In this document: positions 24,687 to 33,797 of the stretch, in pieces
How the letters are laid out: every line of letters begins with the position of its first letter
Position numbering within the stretch: the first letter of the stretch is position 1
From: JASMHC01 sp964453855
GTDB taxonomy: Bacteria; Pseudomonadota; Alphaproteobacteria; Rhodobacterales; Rhodobacteraceae
DNA length: 64,000 nucleotides
Reading direction: 5' to 3'
Assembly (NCBI GenBank): GCA_964453855.1
Contig: CAYVRN010000003.1
Location: 1 to 64,000, forward strand
Made by a program: the position numbers and the translations under genes
The notes under the pieces: model-generated
The model's input: only the letters and a program-made list of their open reading frames with translations
What the model was told of the DNA's origin: nothing
Databases searched by the model: none

Positions 24687-25583
24687 ATGAAAAGAAAAAC
24701 CCAAATGGACGCTTTTGGGGCGTCATCAATGGTTGCATTCGCTTTGCTGCTTGCGGCCAATCAAGTGGTCATAAAGCTGACAAACGATGGATTTCAGCCT
24801 GTGTTTCAAACAGGCATTCGATCGGTTGTGGGCGCGACAGCTTTGCTTATTTGGATGCGCTTTAAAGGCATTCCCTTGCGCATTGAAACGGGGACATTTG
24901 GTTCTGGCTTACTATTGGGCGGACTCTTTGCAGGAGAATTCCTGTGTCTGTTTATAGCGCTTGATCTTACGACAGTGGCGCGAAGCTCGATTATTTTTTA
25001 TTCGATGCCTGTGTGGCTTTCGTTGCTTGGGCACTTTCTGTTGCCCGCAGAGCGGGTCAGCAAAGTAAAGGGTTTTGGGCTTTTGTTGGCAATGGTTGGC
25101 GTCGTTATCGCCGTTGCTGGCAGAGGGGCTGCCGGCGATGAGGCTTCTTTTCTTGGCGATATGTTGGCTCTGATTGCGGCTATGTGCTGGGCGGGAATTG
25201 CATTGACAGCGCGCATCACGCCAATCGCCCATGTGCGAATTGAAATGCAATTGATGTGGCAGCTCGTCGTGTCGGCTGTCGTTTTGCTACTTCTATCTCT
25301 TTTCTTCGGCCCAATGTTAAGAGACTTTTCAACAATCCATGTGATCTCGGTTTTAGGGCAGGGTGTGGTCGTAGTTTTCGCGGCGTTTCTTTTTTGGTTT
25401 TGGCTGATCAAAACTTACCCAGCCTCAAGCGTGGCTTCATTTAGCTTTCTATCGCCGGTCTTTGGCGTGTTGTTGGGCTGGCTGCTGTTGGGCGAAAAAA
25501 TCGGACCAGGCGCAATTGCCGCGTTGGGTTGCGTGGCCGTAGGGCTTGTTATGATCAACTGGCCCACGAGATCTGGCGGCTAG
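24687..25583 (+). CDS. DMT-superfamily (EamA) metabolite transporter
   Basis: A 298-residue membrane protein with two EamA repeats and about ten spans. The first repeat has ALLLAANQVVIKLTNDGFQP and DLTTVARSSIIFYSMPVW. The second has FWFWLIKTYPASSVASFSF and LSPVFGVLLGWLLLGEKIGP, the usual end of each repeat. Family members export amino acids or other small metabolites; the substrate is not readable. The last four bases overlap the convergent selO gene. Confidence 0.9.
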   Translation: MKRKTQMDAFGASSMVAFALLLAANQVVIKLTNDGFQPVFQTGIRSVVGATALLIWMRFKGIPLRIETGTFGSGLLLGGLFAGEFLCLFIALDLTTVARSSIIFYSMPVWLSLLGHFLLPAERVSKVKGFGLLLAMVGVVIAVAGRGAAGDEASFLGDMLALIAAMCWAGIALTARITPIAHVRIEMQLMWQLVVSAVVLLLLSLFFGPMLRDFSTIHVISVLGQGVVVVFAAFLFWFWLIKTYPASSVASFSFLSPVFGVLLGWLLLGEKIGPGAIAALGCVAVGLVMINWPTRSGG

Positions 25584-27004
25584 GTTCCGCAGAAGGTTTC
25601 GCGGACGACTTCGTCGGGCGTTGGTGGCTTGCGAAGGTGGGCATTTTTGCTCACGCTTTCAAATGGCGTTGAATAAGCTCTTAACATTTCCTCAAACGCG
25701 GACATATCCCCCGCAACCGCGCTTGTTATCATATGTTCGATGCGGTGGTTTCTTGGAATAAGGCAAGGGTTGGCTGAATGCATGAGTTTTACAGGATCAG
25801 GTTCGTCTGCAATGCGGGTTTTCCAAGAAACCTCCCATTCGTCATACTGTGTTGGATCTATAAATTGATCCCTTGCACTGCCTTCTGCCAAAGCGCGAAA
25901 TGTATTCGTGAAGTCTGCCTCCTGTTCGGCCATAATTTGCAGCAGATTTTCCAGCAAGGCTTGATCCTCGGGGCGGTCGGTCGTTATTCCGATTTTAGCC
26001 TTGAAAACTCGTTGCCATTCAGCCCGAAGCAATTTCGGCATTGAGTGGACTACTTCCGTGTAGGTTTCAACGGCCGCATCTTGATCCGGTTCTAAAATGA
26101 GCAGCGAAGACGCGAGTTGGGCTACATTCCAAACAAGTATTTCTGGTTGCCGCATGTAGGCATAGCGGCCCATTCTGTCGATTGAACTGTAGACCGTTGC
26201 GGGATGATAGCTGTCCATAAACGCGCATGGGCCGTAATCAATGGTTTCGCCAGAGATTGAAGTATTGTCAGTGTTCATCACACCGTGAATGAACCCAACG
26301 CCCATCCACCTACTGACCAAGGCGACTTGTCGTTCAATGACCCGATGCAAAAACTCAAGCGGCGTTGAAGTGTTAGGGTAATGGCGCGTGACCGCATATT
26401 CAAGCAGTGCTCTAACGGCCTCGGCGTCGCCACGCGCTGCGAAGTATTGAAATGTGCCTATCCGAAGATGGCTTGCTGCCACCCGTGTAAGGACTGCCCC
26501 CGGAACACCGCCTTCTTGTCGAAGGATCGTTTCGCCGGTTGTCGCTGCCGCCAAAGCGCGCGTTGTGGGAATTCCAAGTGCATGCATCGCTTCGGAAACC
26601 ACATATTCTCTTAGAACGGGGCCTAGCCAAGCGCGACCGTCGCCTCCCCGCGAAAAGGGCGTTCGACCCGATCCTTTCAATTGAATATCACGTTGCCTTC
26701 CGTTTTGGTCAGTCAATTCCCCCAAAAGAACAGCACGACCATCCCCGAGACTAGGAACGAAATTGCCAAACTGGTGCCCTGCATATGCTTGCGCGATTGG
26801 TTCGGCGCCGTCCGGCAGGCTGCTTCCCGAAAAAATTTTTCCAAGCTCAATTGGGTCATCGTACCCTTTTATGCCAAGTTCGTCCGCAAGCGGTGAATTG
26901 AAGGCAACCAAATTGGCAGATTGCGCAGGGGCCGGTAGAATCTTGGAAAATAGCCTTTCGGGCAGGGAAACATAGGTATTTTTAAACGGTATATTGAGCG
27001 TCAT
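25580..27004 (-). CDS. selO: SelO/YdiU protein adenylyltransferase (AMPylase)
   Basis: A 474-residue pseudokinase-fold enzyme that transfers AMP to Ser, Thr or Tyr of proteins, linked to redox stress in studied bacteria. Family motifs are AYAGHQFGNFVPSLGDGRA, QLKGSGRTPFSRGGDGRAWLGP, SEAMHALGIPTTRAL, GFIHGVMNTDNTSISGETID and GPCAFMD, all intact. The protein ends ETFCGT, so Cys stands at the third-last position, where eukaryotic SelO has selenocysteine. The start codon overlaps the stop of the nucleoside hydrolase by one base (TAATG), so the two are translationally coupled. Confidence 0.93.
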   Translation of the reverse strand: MTLNIPFKNTYVSLPERLFSKILPAPAQSANLVAFNSPLADELGIKGYDDPIELGKIFSGSSLPDGAEPIAQAYAGHQFGNFVPSLGDGRAVLLGELTDQNGRQRDIQLKGSGRTPFSRGGDGRAWLGPVLREYVVSEAMHALGIPTTRALAAATTGETILRQEGGVPGAVLTRVAASHLRIGTFQYFAARGDAEAVRALLEYAVTRHYPNTSTPLEFLHRVIERQVALVSRWMGVGFIHGVMNTDNTSISGETIDYGPCAFMDSYHPATVYSSIDRMGRYAYMRQPEILVWNVAQLASSLLILEPDQDAAVETYTEVVHSMPKLLRAEWQRVFKAKIGITTDRPEDQALLENLLQIMAEQEADFTNTFRALAEGSARDQFIDPTQYDEWEVSWKTRIADEPDPVKLMHSANPCLIPRNHRIEHMITSAVAGDMSAFEEMLRAYSTPFESVSKNAHLRKPPTPDEVVRETFCGT

Positions 27005-27945
27005 TACAATCGGGCCAATCGTTCCGTCAGAAGATCGAAAAATCCGTTCGCATCAATATCACCAATGAAATGGGCGTTGGCGTTCCGGTCTGTTACCCCC
27101 CACCAGTCGGCGACGGTCATCCCGCGTGTCAAAGCCGAGCCAGTCTCGATTTCTACGTTGATCTGGCGTCCTGAAAATAGTTCGGGTTGGATCAAATAGG
27201 CCGTGACGCACGGGTCATGCAGGGGCGCGCCATCAGAGCCGTATTTCTCTTTATCGAATCGTTCGAAGAAATCAGTCATCTGTGCAACTGCCCTCCCAAC
27301 GGGGCTGCCGATTGCGCGAAACGCATCGTTTCGGGCTTTGGTGACCAGCGCCTTGTGGGTAACGTCCAAAGGCATCACAGTAATCGGAGCGCCACAGGCA
27401 AACACAACAGCGGCGGCTTCGGGATCAACGTAAATGTTAAACTCCGCAGCGGGAGTTATATTGCCAACTTCGAAATAGGCACCGCCCATCAATACAATCT
27501 CTTGAACGCGTGATGCGATGTCAGGGGCTTTACGCAATGCCATTGCAATATTGGTCAACGGTCCCAGAGGACACAGAGTTACCGTGTTACTAGGTTGCTC
27601 GCGCACAGTCCGGATAATAAAATCGACGGCGTGATCTGGCTGAAGCGGCATCTTTGGGTCCGGCAAGTCAGGCCCGTCCAGCCCCGTTTTTCCGTGTACG
27701 TGTTCTGCCGTTACTAAAGGGTGCACCAGCGGGTGACTGCATCCGGCATAAACTGGAATATCTGTTCTGCCGGCCAGTTCGCAGACGATGCGGGCGTTTT
27801 TCTGGGTGAGATCAAGAGGTACATTGCCAGCAACAGCAGTGATCCCAAGCACGTCAATTTCTTCGGGCGAGGCAAGCGCCAGAAGAATGGCCACAGCATC
27901 ATCTTGCCCTGGGTCGGTATCGATTATGATTTTTCGTGCTGTCAT
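27004..27945 (-). CDS. Inosine-uridine preferring nucleoside hydrolase
   Basis: A 313-residue enzyme that cleaves ribonucleosides to base and ribose. The N-terminal calcium-binding motif IIIDTDPGQDDAVAILLAL, CPLGPLTNIAMAL, VLMGGAYFEVGNITPAAEFN and the late HDPCVTAYL are the classic IU-NH signatures. The ATG at 27945 gives the standard N-terminus; the longer ORF starting at 28011 would run into the terminator of futA. Purine versus pyrimidine preference is not decided by sequence. It leads a two-gene unit with selO. Confidence 0.93.
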   Translation of the reverse strand: MTARKIIIDTDPGQDDAVAILLALASPEEIDVLGITAVAGNVPLDLTQKNARIVCELAGRTDIPVYAGCSHPLVHPLVTAEHVHGKTGLDGPDLPDPKMPLQPDHAVDFIIRTVREQPSNTVTLCPLGPLTNIAMALRKAPDIASRVQEIVLMGGAYFEVGNITPAAEFNIYVDPEAAAVVFACGAPITVMPLDVTHKALVTKARNDAFRAIGSPVGRAVAQMTDFFERFDKEKYGSDGAPLHDPCVTAYLIQPELFSGRQINVEIETGSALTRGMTVADWWGVTDRNANAHFIGDIDANGFFDLLTERLARL

Positions 27946-28014
27946 CTGCTTGCGGCCTTCTGCGTCACATTGCCAAGAGAACTTAAGTTGCATTGCAGTG
28001 CAAGCAACCATTCA

Positions 28015-28052
28015 GCAAAAAGATAACCGCCGCAGCCTAAGGGCTACGACGG
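28015..28052 (-). terminator. Rho-independent terminator of futA
   Basis: An 11-bp stem (arms at 28027-28037 and 28042-28052, all positions paired counting G-T) with a 4-base loop. On the minus strand it is followed by TTATCTTTTT. It lies 21 bases after the futA stop and isolates futA from the nucleoside hydrolase gene. Confidence 0.85.
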
Positions 28053-28073
28053 CTGTCCTTGCGAATTTCGTTT

Positions 28074-29075
28074 TTAGCCGTCGAAATCGACTTCTTCGGT
28101 AAGCCGCAGCGCGGTTGAACGGTGCTGTGCAAGCGTCATGAGGTTCACGTCATCTGCGGTGAATGTTCCCCAGCTTTCCACCAACACATCTGCGTTGCTA
28201 CCGGGGGCGATGGGGTATTCATAATTTTCTTTTGCGTAGATTCCCTGCGCCTCTTGGGACGTTAAGAATTCCATCAACGTGATGGCGTTGTCGCGGTTGG
28301 GGGCGTGTTTTGCCAAGGCGACGCCTGAAATATTCACATGTGTTCCAGCATTTTCGAAAGTCGGGAACAGGACATTTACATAATTCGCCCATTCCGCTTG
28401 CTCGGGATCGGACAGCATTTCACCCATGTAATAAGTATTGCCAATTGAGATATCGCACTCGCCTGCCCAAATTGCCTTCACTTGCGCTCGGTCGTTGCCT
28501 TGTGGTTTCCGAGCGAGGTTTTCTTTTACGCCTTCCAGCCAAGCTTTGGCACCTTCTTCACCGTGATGGTGTACCATCGCCGAGGTTAAGGCGACGTTGT
28601 AAGCGTGTGTGCCCGAGCGTGTGCAAATGCGCCCTTTCCATTTTTCCGATGCGAGATCTTCGTAGGTGGAAACCTCTCCTTCCGCGACACGATCCTTTGA
28701 GGCATAGACGATGCGTGCGCGTGTCGTCAGACCGTACCAATTACCGTCTGGGTCGCGGTATTCTGAAGGGACGTTCGCCAGCAATGCTTCCGTTTCAACT
28801 GGCTGTGTCAGGCCTTCGTTAACGACAGCTGCAAGGCGAGAGATATCGACGGTAAAGATCAGGTCAGCTGGTGATCGACGTCCTTCAGCCTTTAGGCGCT
28901 CCACCATACCTTTTTCAAGATAGGCGACGTTGACATCGATGCCGGTCTTTTCGGTGAATGCATCTGTCAGCGGAGCGATGAGTTCCGGCTGACGGTATGA
29001 ATATACGTTCACCTCATCCGCAACGGCGGGGGTGGCCAGAACCGTGGCGACGAGAGCGGTTTTAACAATGCGCAT
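28074..29075 (-). CDS. Periplasmic Fe3+-binding protein of an ABC transporter (FutA/FbpA type)
   Basis: A 333-residue periplasmic binding protein. A signal peptide (about residues 1-19, ATVLATPAVADE) precedes NVYSYRQPELIAPLTDAFTE, typical of ferric-binding proteins. Tyr residues likely to bind iron occur in ISIGNTYYMGEM. The permease and ATPase genes are not adjacent; a strong terminator follows and mazG precedes, so this is an orphan binding protein using transporter parts encoded elsewhere. A repeat region resembling an iron-responsive operator lies 50-80 bases upstream of the start. Confidence 0.9.
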   Translation of the reverse strand: MRIVKTALVATVLATPAVADEVNVYSYRQPELIAPLTDAFTEKTGIDVNVAYLEKGMVERLKAEGRRSPADLIFTVDISRLAAVVNEGLTQPVETEALLANVPSEYRDPDGNWYGLTTRARIVYASKDRVAEGEVSTYEDLASEKWKGRICTRSGTHAYNVALTSAMVHHHGEEGAKAWLEGVKENLARKPQGNDRAQVKAIWAGECDISIGNTYYMGEMLSDPEQAEWANYVNVLFPTFENAGTHVNISGVALAKHAPNRDNAITLMEFLTSQEAQGIYAKENYEYPIAPGSNADVLVESWGTFTADDVNLMTLAQHRSTALRLTEEVDFDG

Positions 29076-29125
29076 TTTGATTCCTCAGCTTTTCAGTACG
29101 GCTAATATAAAGCCGACAAAAACAG

Positions 29126-29156
29126 TCAGGTCAATACCTGATTAAAATATTCAGGT
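29126..29156. promoter_or_regulatory. Iron-responsive operator-like repeats upstream of futA
   Basis: Three alternating 6-base half sites occur: TCAGGT (29126-29131), ACCTGA (29136-29141) and TCAGGT (29151-29156). The last two form TGA-N9-TCA (29139-29153), the form described for RirA/IRO boxes in rhizobia. The site overlaps the mazG stop codon and sits 51 bases or more before the futA start. Iron repression of futA is the expected role; which regulator binds is inferred. Confidence 0.5.
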
Positions 29157-29978
29157 ACTTTTCGCGGCCTTGTCAACTTGTCTGATTTCATTCCATATGG
29201 CGTCCATTTCCTCCAGTGACGACTGGTCCGGAGTTTTTCCACGAAGCCTGAGCTGGTCTTCTATATACTCGAAACGGCGTACAAATTTAGAATTGGCGCG
29301 GCGCAATGCTGCCTCGGGATCGATCTTCAGATGCCGCGCAAGATTTGCCATGACAAACAGCAGATCCCCCATTTCCTCTTCGATTTCATCGGCAGTAAGG
29401 TCATCTTTGGCTTCGACCAGTTCGTCTGCCTCCTCCTTGATCTTGTCCAGAACCATAGTCGTTTCCGGCCAATCGAACCCGACACGCGCAGCGCGCTTTT
29501 GCAGCTTCAACGCCCGCAAAAGGGCAGGCAATCCTTTTGCGACCCCGTCCAATGTGCCCTGCTGTTTCTTTCCTGCCCGTTCCGCTGCCTTGATCGTTTC
29601 CCAGTCGCGGGTTTGCTGTTCTGCTGACTTTTCCCGATTTTCATCGCCGAACACATGAGGATGCCGTGCTACCATTTTGTCCGACATTGTATCCGCGACT
29701 TCATCAAACTTAAAATATCCGGCTTCTTCGGCCATCTGAGCGTGAAAAACTGATTGGAATAACAAATCCCCAAGTTCACCTTTCAGTTCGTCCCAGTCCT
29801 GCCGGTCAATGGCATCCGCGACTTCATAAGCTTCTTCTATTGTATAGGGTGCGATGGTGGCAAAGGTCTGTTCGATATCCCAAGGGCAACCACTTTCTGG
29901 ATTGCGCAGCCTACGCATGATTTCAAGAAGCCTGGGCATGCCGCCGTGGGGATTGTGTATCAGGTCATTGTTCTGCAT
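29151..29978 (-). CDS. mazG: MazG nucleoside triphosphate pyrophosphohydrolase
   Basis: A 275-residue two-domain MazG that hydrolyses (d)NTPs to monophosphates, a house-cleaning role. The N-terminal repeat has RLRNPESGCPWDIEQTFATI and YEVADAIDRQDWDELKGELGD; the C-terminal repeat has GFDWPETTMVLDKIKEEADE and IEEEMGDLLFVMANLARHL, with the EExxE metal-binding pattern. The ATG at 29978 is preferred; the ORF extended to 30146 would cross the divergent promoter of the M20 gene. Its stop codon overlaps the futA operator region. Confidence 0.93.
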   Translation of the reverse strand: MQNNDLIHNPHGGMPRLLEIMRRLRNPESGCPWDIEQTFATIAPYTIEEAYEVADAIDRQDWDELKGELGDLLFQSVFHAQMAEEAGYFKFDEVADTMSDKMVARHPHVFGDENREKSAEQQTRDWETIKAAERAGKKQQGTLDGVAKGLPALLRALKLQKRAARVGFDWPETTMVLDKIKEEADELVEAKDDLTADEIEEEMGDLLFVMANLARHLKIDPEAALRRANSKFVRRFEYIEDQLRLRGKTPDQSSLEEMDAIWNEIRQVDKAAKST

Positions 29979-30040
29979 TGCTTGCCGTCCATAATTGGGA
30001 TTGGATGCAGACTGAACACTGCGCGTGAAGGAGTCCACCC

Positions 30041-31204
30041 ATGGCGGTTGTAAATAGAATTGCAGGATTTTCCGACGATCTGAAAGAGTGGCGTCGCCAT
30101 TTGCACATGAACCCCGAACTTGGGTTGGATTGTCACCGCACCGCATCGTTTGTAGTCGACCGCCTGAAAGAGTTTGGCGTTGACGAAATTCATGAAGGGA
30201 TAGCTAGCAGCGGCGTCGTTGCCGTGATCCACGGTGTGGGGCATGGGCCGGTAACCGGCCTGCGTGCCGATATGGATGCCCTGCCAATGGAGGAAAAGAC
30301 CGGTGCAGAATGGGCATCAACGGTGCCGGGGCGCATGCATGCCTGTGGTCATGACGGTCATACAACTATGTTGCTCGGGGCTGCTCGGTATCTGTCCGAG
30401 ACAAGAAACTTCTCGGGCAAAGTTGTTTTGATCTTCCAGCCCGCCGAAGAAACTATCGGTGGCGGGCGGATCATGGTGGAGGAAGGCATTATGGACCGGT
30501 TCGGTGTTGAAGAAGTCTATGCTCTTCACACGGACCCGTTTAATGACGAAGGCGTTTTTTCGACTTGTACGGGCGGTCTTATGGCGGCGGTCGATGATTG
30601 GACCATCAGAGTCACAGGCGTAGGGGGGCACGGAGCTTATCCCCACGCTTGTGTAGACCCGATTCCTCCGGCTTTGACAATTGCACAAGGACTTCAGACG
30701 ATTGTCGCGCGCAACACGCCTGCAAGCGAACCCTTAGTGATATCCGTGACACAGTTTCATTCCGGCAGCGCCTCAAACATTATTCCAGATGCCGCTATGA
30801 TTAATGGAACAACGCGCAGTTTCTCGCCAGAACTTCGTGATATGGCCGAAGAACGGATCAGGGCCATTTCCAGGGCTCAGGCCTCTGCATATGGGGTTCA
30901 GGTCGATGTGGACTACGACCGTAGTTATCCCGCGACGGTTAATCATGCTAACCAAACGAACTTTGCTGCGACGATTGCTGCCTCGGTAGTTGGTGAGGCA
31001 AAGGTAGACACAAATATGACGCCTGAAATGGGGGCTGAGGATTTCTCTTACATGCTTGAAGCACGCCCAGGTTCATTTCTGTTTTTGGGGCAAGGGAAGG
31101 GGGCGTCGGTCCACCATCCCGAGTTTGACTTTAACGATGACGTTGCTCCAGTCGGGGCATCTTTTTTCGCGCGCCTAATCGAAACCAGACATGCTTTGAA
31201 GTGA
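30041..31204 (+). CDS. M20-family amidohydrolase (hippurate / N-acyl-amino acid hydrolase type)
   Basis: A 387-residue metallopeptidase-fold amidohydrolase. Metal ligands are visible in MHACGHDGHTTMLLG (Cys/His), FQPAEETIGGGRIMVEEG (Glu pair) and VYALHTDPF (His). The dimerisation domain starts near RVTGVGGHGAYPH. Family members hydrolyse N-acyl or N-carbamoyl amino acids or hippurate. AAGGAG precedes the ATG. A ureohydrolase gene follows 59 bases downstream in the same direction, so the pair may act on related nitrogen compounds; that is context only. Confidence 0.88.
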   Translation: MAVVNRIAGFSDDLKEWRRHLHMNPELGLDCHRTASFVVDRLKEFGVDEIHEGIASSGVVAVIHGVGHGPVTGLRADMDALPMEEKTGAEWASTVPGRMHACGHDGHTTMLLGAARYLSETRNFSGKVVLIFQPAEETIGGGRIMVEEGIMDRFGVEEVYALHTDPFNDEGVFSTCTGGLMAAVDDWTIRVTGVGGHGAYPHACVDPIPPALTIAQGLQTIVARNTPASEPLVISVTQFHSGSASNIIPDAAMINGTTRSFSPELRDMAEERIRAISRAQASAYGVQVDVDYDRSYPATVNHANQTNFAATIAASVVGEAKVDTNMTPEMGAEDFSYMLEARPGSFLFLGQGKGASVHHPEFDFNDDVAPVGASFFARLIETRHALK

Positions 31205-31263
31205 TCGCTTGCATTGTTTTGAAAATCTGCGAAATTTGATCAAATTTACCCTGCGAGGAACCA

Positions 31264-32232
31264 ATGTCTCTTGAAGGCGCAAAACATCAAGTTGATCAGG
31301 CATTTACACGTGACGATGTAAGAGGGCCTAGCTTTGAAAATACGTTTGGAGGAGCAGTTTCGTTTCTTCGGCGTCGTTACACGAAGGATCTTTCCGAGAT
31401 TGACATCTGTGTTACTGGGGTGGGTTTTGACCAGTCCGTGACAAACCGCCCCGGGACAAGATTAGGTCCGCGCGCGATCCGCGAGGCAAGCACCCTTCAA
31501 CCTTTCGATCCGCCTTATGGATGGGATTATGACCCCTTCACCGAGTTGGCGATCGCAGACTACGGCGATCTAGCGTTTGATTATGCAAGGGTCAGCGAGT
31601 TTCCAGACGCTTTGACAAACCACATTCGGGGAATTCTGGCGACCGATACGGCGTCGGTCGCGCTGGGAGGAGATCACTATATTTCCTTCCCGATCCTCAA
31701 GGCCTATGCCGAGAAATACGGACCCATGGCGTTAATTCATTTCGATGCTCATTCCGACACATGGCAAGATGATGATTTTGACCGCATTGATCATGGGACG
31801 ATGTTCTATAAGGCGGTGAAGCTTGGTCTGATTGATGTTGAGCGGTCGGTACAAATTGGCATTCGAACCACAAATCCCGACACGATGGGGATAACTACAT
31901 TGGATGCTCGATTTGTACATGAACACGGTCCAGCTCAGACAGCGCGTCGTGTGAAAGAAATCGTTGGCGATGTACCGGCTTATCTGACCTTCGATATCGA
32001 TTGTTTAGACCCAGCTTTCGCACCTGGGACCGGAACACCTGTTTGGGGTGGGCTGTCGAGCGGGCAGGCGGCAATCATTCTTCGTGATCTTGCTGGCATT
32101 AATTTAAAAGGCGGGGATGTGGTGGAAGTATCGCCTCCGTTTGATACTACAGGCGCAACCGCCATTGCAGGGGCTCATGTTGCGGTCGAGATCATCAGTC
32201 TCTGGGGTTGGAAAAACCGTCAAGCCAGTTAG
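31264..32232 (+). CDS. Agmatinase / ureohydrolase family protein
   Basis: A 322-residue arginase-superfamily enzyme with the binuclear Mn centre: GGDHYISFP, LIHFDAHSDTW, and TFDIDCLDPAFAPGTGTP, all ligands intact. PGTRLGPRAIREAS near residue 60 and EVSPPFDTTGATAIAGAHVA near the end fit the agmatinase branch, which makes putrescine and urea. Related guanidino acid hydrolases share these motifs, so the substrate is not certain. GAGGAA precedes the ATG. Confidence 0.87.
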   Translation: MSLEGAKHQVDQAFTRDDVRGPSFENTFGGAVSFLRRRYTKDLSEIDICVTGVGFDQSVTNRPGTRLGPRAIREASTLQPFDPPYGWDYDPFTELAIADYGDLAFDYARVSEFPDALTNHIRGILATDTASVALGGDHYISFPILKAYAEKYGPMALIHFDAHSDTWQDDDFDRIDHGTMFYKAVKLGLIDVERSVQIGIRTTNPDTMGITTLDARFVHEHGPAQTARRVKEIVGDVPAYLTFDIDCLDPAFAPGTGTPVWGGLSSGQAAIILRDLAGINLKGGDVVEVSPPFDTTGATAIAGAHVAVEIISLWGWKNRQAS

Positions 32233-32312
32233 CTGTTTCCATAAAAAGTATGTATTCACATGAAAAACTGAATTGGAGAGCTACGTCTTAGAAAGCCTCC
32301 GAGAGAAAGTTC

Positions 32313-32717
32313 ATGAAGTTTATAGTTATTTTAATCTTTGCGGTTGTTGTTTTTGCAATCTGGGTGCGTGTGGCTCCGTCACATCCACAACGTTGGAACG
32401 TAGCGTTGGACGACCCACAGGATAGGGTGATGGCACATGGTGTGGTGCGTATTGTTCCGGGCGGAGAGAAGTATTTTGGCGAGCTGGATAAGATTATCCG
32501 AGATACAGAACGCACATCGCACCTAGCCGGAACGCTTGAAGAAGGTATGGTCACTTATGTCACCCGTTCGAAGCTTTGGGGATTTCCTGACTATGCAACG
32601 GTTTGGGTATCCGAACAGGATTTAGTCATCCACTCAAGGCTACGCTTTGGAGGTGGAGACATGGGCGTGAATCGTGCCCGTGTTGACAATTGGTTATCAA
32701 AACTTCCAGCCTCTTGA
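32313..32717 (+). CDS. DUF1499 family protein
   Basis: A 134-residue protein with one N-terminal membrane helix (FIVILIFAVVVFAIWV) and an extracytoplasmic DUF1499 domain marked by TYVTRSKLWGFPDYATVWV and SRLRFGGGDMGVNRARVDNWL. No biochemical function is established for the family that I know of. It lies 30 bases before prfA and could be cotranscribed with prfA-prmC. Confidence 0.85.
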   Translation: MKFIVILIFAVVVFAIWVRVAPSHPQRWNVALDDPQDRVMAHGVVRIVPGGEKYFGELDKIIRDTERTSHLAGTLEEGMVTYVTRSKLWGFPDYATVWVSEQDLVIHSRLRFGGGDMGVNRARVDNWLSKLPAS

Positions 32718-32747
32718 CCCGCCTGCGCGGATAGGGGAAGGAAAGCT

Positions 32748-33797
32748 ATGGTTCCGATAGAAAAACTTGAGCAGATTTCGCAACGCTTTCAGTATCTCGA
32801 GGCAGCAATGTCCGAGGGTGGGGGGGATATCGCAGCGTTGGGCAAAGAATATTCTGATTTGCGCCCCGTTGTCGAACAGATCACTGCATATCGGAAACTG
32901 CTGGCCGATATCGAAGAGACCGAGGCCTTGTTGGAAGATCTGGATATGCGTGAACTGGCTGAAGAAGAATTGCCAGAGCTGAAGAAAAAGCTTCCGGAAG
33001 TGGAAAAAGCGCTTCAGATCGCGCTACTTCCGAAAGACGCCGCTGATGCCCGCCCTGCAATGATCGAAATCCGCCCGGGTACTGGCGGGGAAGAGGCTGC
33101 GCTTTTCGCAGGTGACCTGTTGCGTATGTATCAAAGATACTCTGAAGCGCGCGGTTGGAAGTTCAACGTCATCGAGGAAAGCTACACAGAGATCGGCGGT
33201 ATTAAAGAAGCGGTTATCAACGTACAGGGTGAAGGTGTGTTCGCGCGCCTCAAGTACGAAAGTGGCGTACATCGGGTGCAAAGGGTTCCCGAAACCGAAA
33301 GCGGCGGGCGTATTCATACATCGGCCGCGACAGTTGCAGTACTGCCAGAAGCGCAAGATGTTGATATCCGAATTGATGCCAATGACATTCGCATCGACAC
33401 AATGCGCAGTTCAGGCGCAGGTGGTCAGCACGTCAACACAACTGACTCGGCAGTGCGGATCACCCACTTGCCGACCGGTTTGGTGGTGACCAGTTCTGAG
33501 AAATCGCAGCACCGAAACCGCGAAATTGCGATGCAGGTTCTTAAGACCCGATTGTATGACATGGAGCGCCAAAAGGTTCATGATCAACGCTCTGCGGATC
33601 GCAAGGCTCAGGTTGGGTCAGGCGATCGAAGCGAGCGCATTCGCACTTACAACTTCCCTCAGGGTCGTATGACGGACCACCGGATAAATCTGACGCTCTA
33701 TAAGCTTGACCAGATTATGCAGGGCGATCTGGATGAAATCATTGACGCGCTGATTTCCGAAACTCAGGCAAATCAATTGGCAGAGATGGAAGGATGA
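32748..33797 (+). CDS. prfA: Peptide chain release factor 1
   Basis: A 349-residue class I release factor that ends translation at UAA and UAG. The GGQ peptidyl-tRNA hydrolysis motif is in RSSGAGGQHVNTTDSAVRI. The preceding EIRPGTGGEEAALFAGDLLR and the late RIRTYNFPQGRMTDHRI are typical of RF1. The glutamine of GGQ is the residue methylated by PrmC, encoded by the next gene, which overlaps by four bases (ATGA). Confidence 0.97.
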   Translation: MVPIEKLEQISQRFQYLEAAMSEGGGDIAALGKEYSDLRPVVEQITAYRKLLADIEETEALLEDLDMRELAEEELPELKKKLPEVEKALQIALLPKDAADARPAMIEIRPGTGGEEAALFAGDLLRMYQRYSEARGWKFNVIEESYTEIGGIKEAVINVQGEGVFARLKYESGVHRVQRVPETESGGRIHTSAATVAVLPEAQDVDIRIDANDIRIDTMRSSGAGGQHVNTTDSAVRITHLPTGLVVTSSEKSQHRNREIAMQVLKTRLYDMERQKVHDQRSADRKAQVGSGDRSERIRTYNFPQGRMTDHRINLTLYKLDQIMQGDLDEIIDALISETQANQLAEMEG

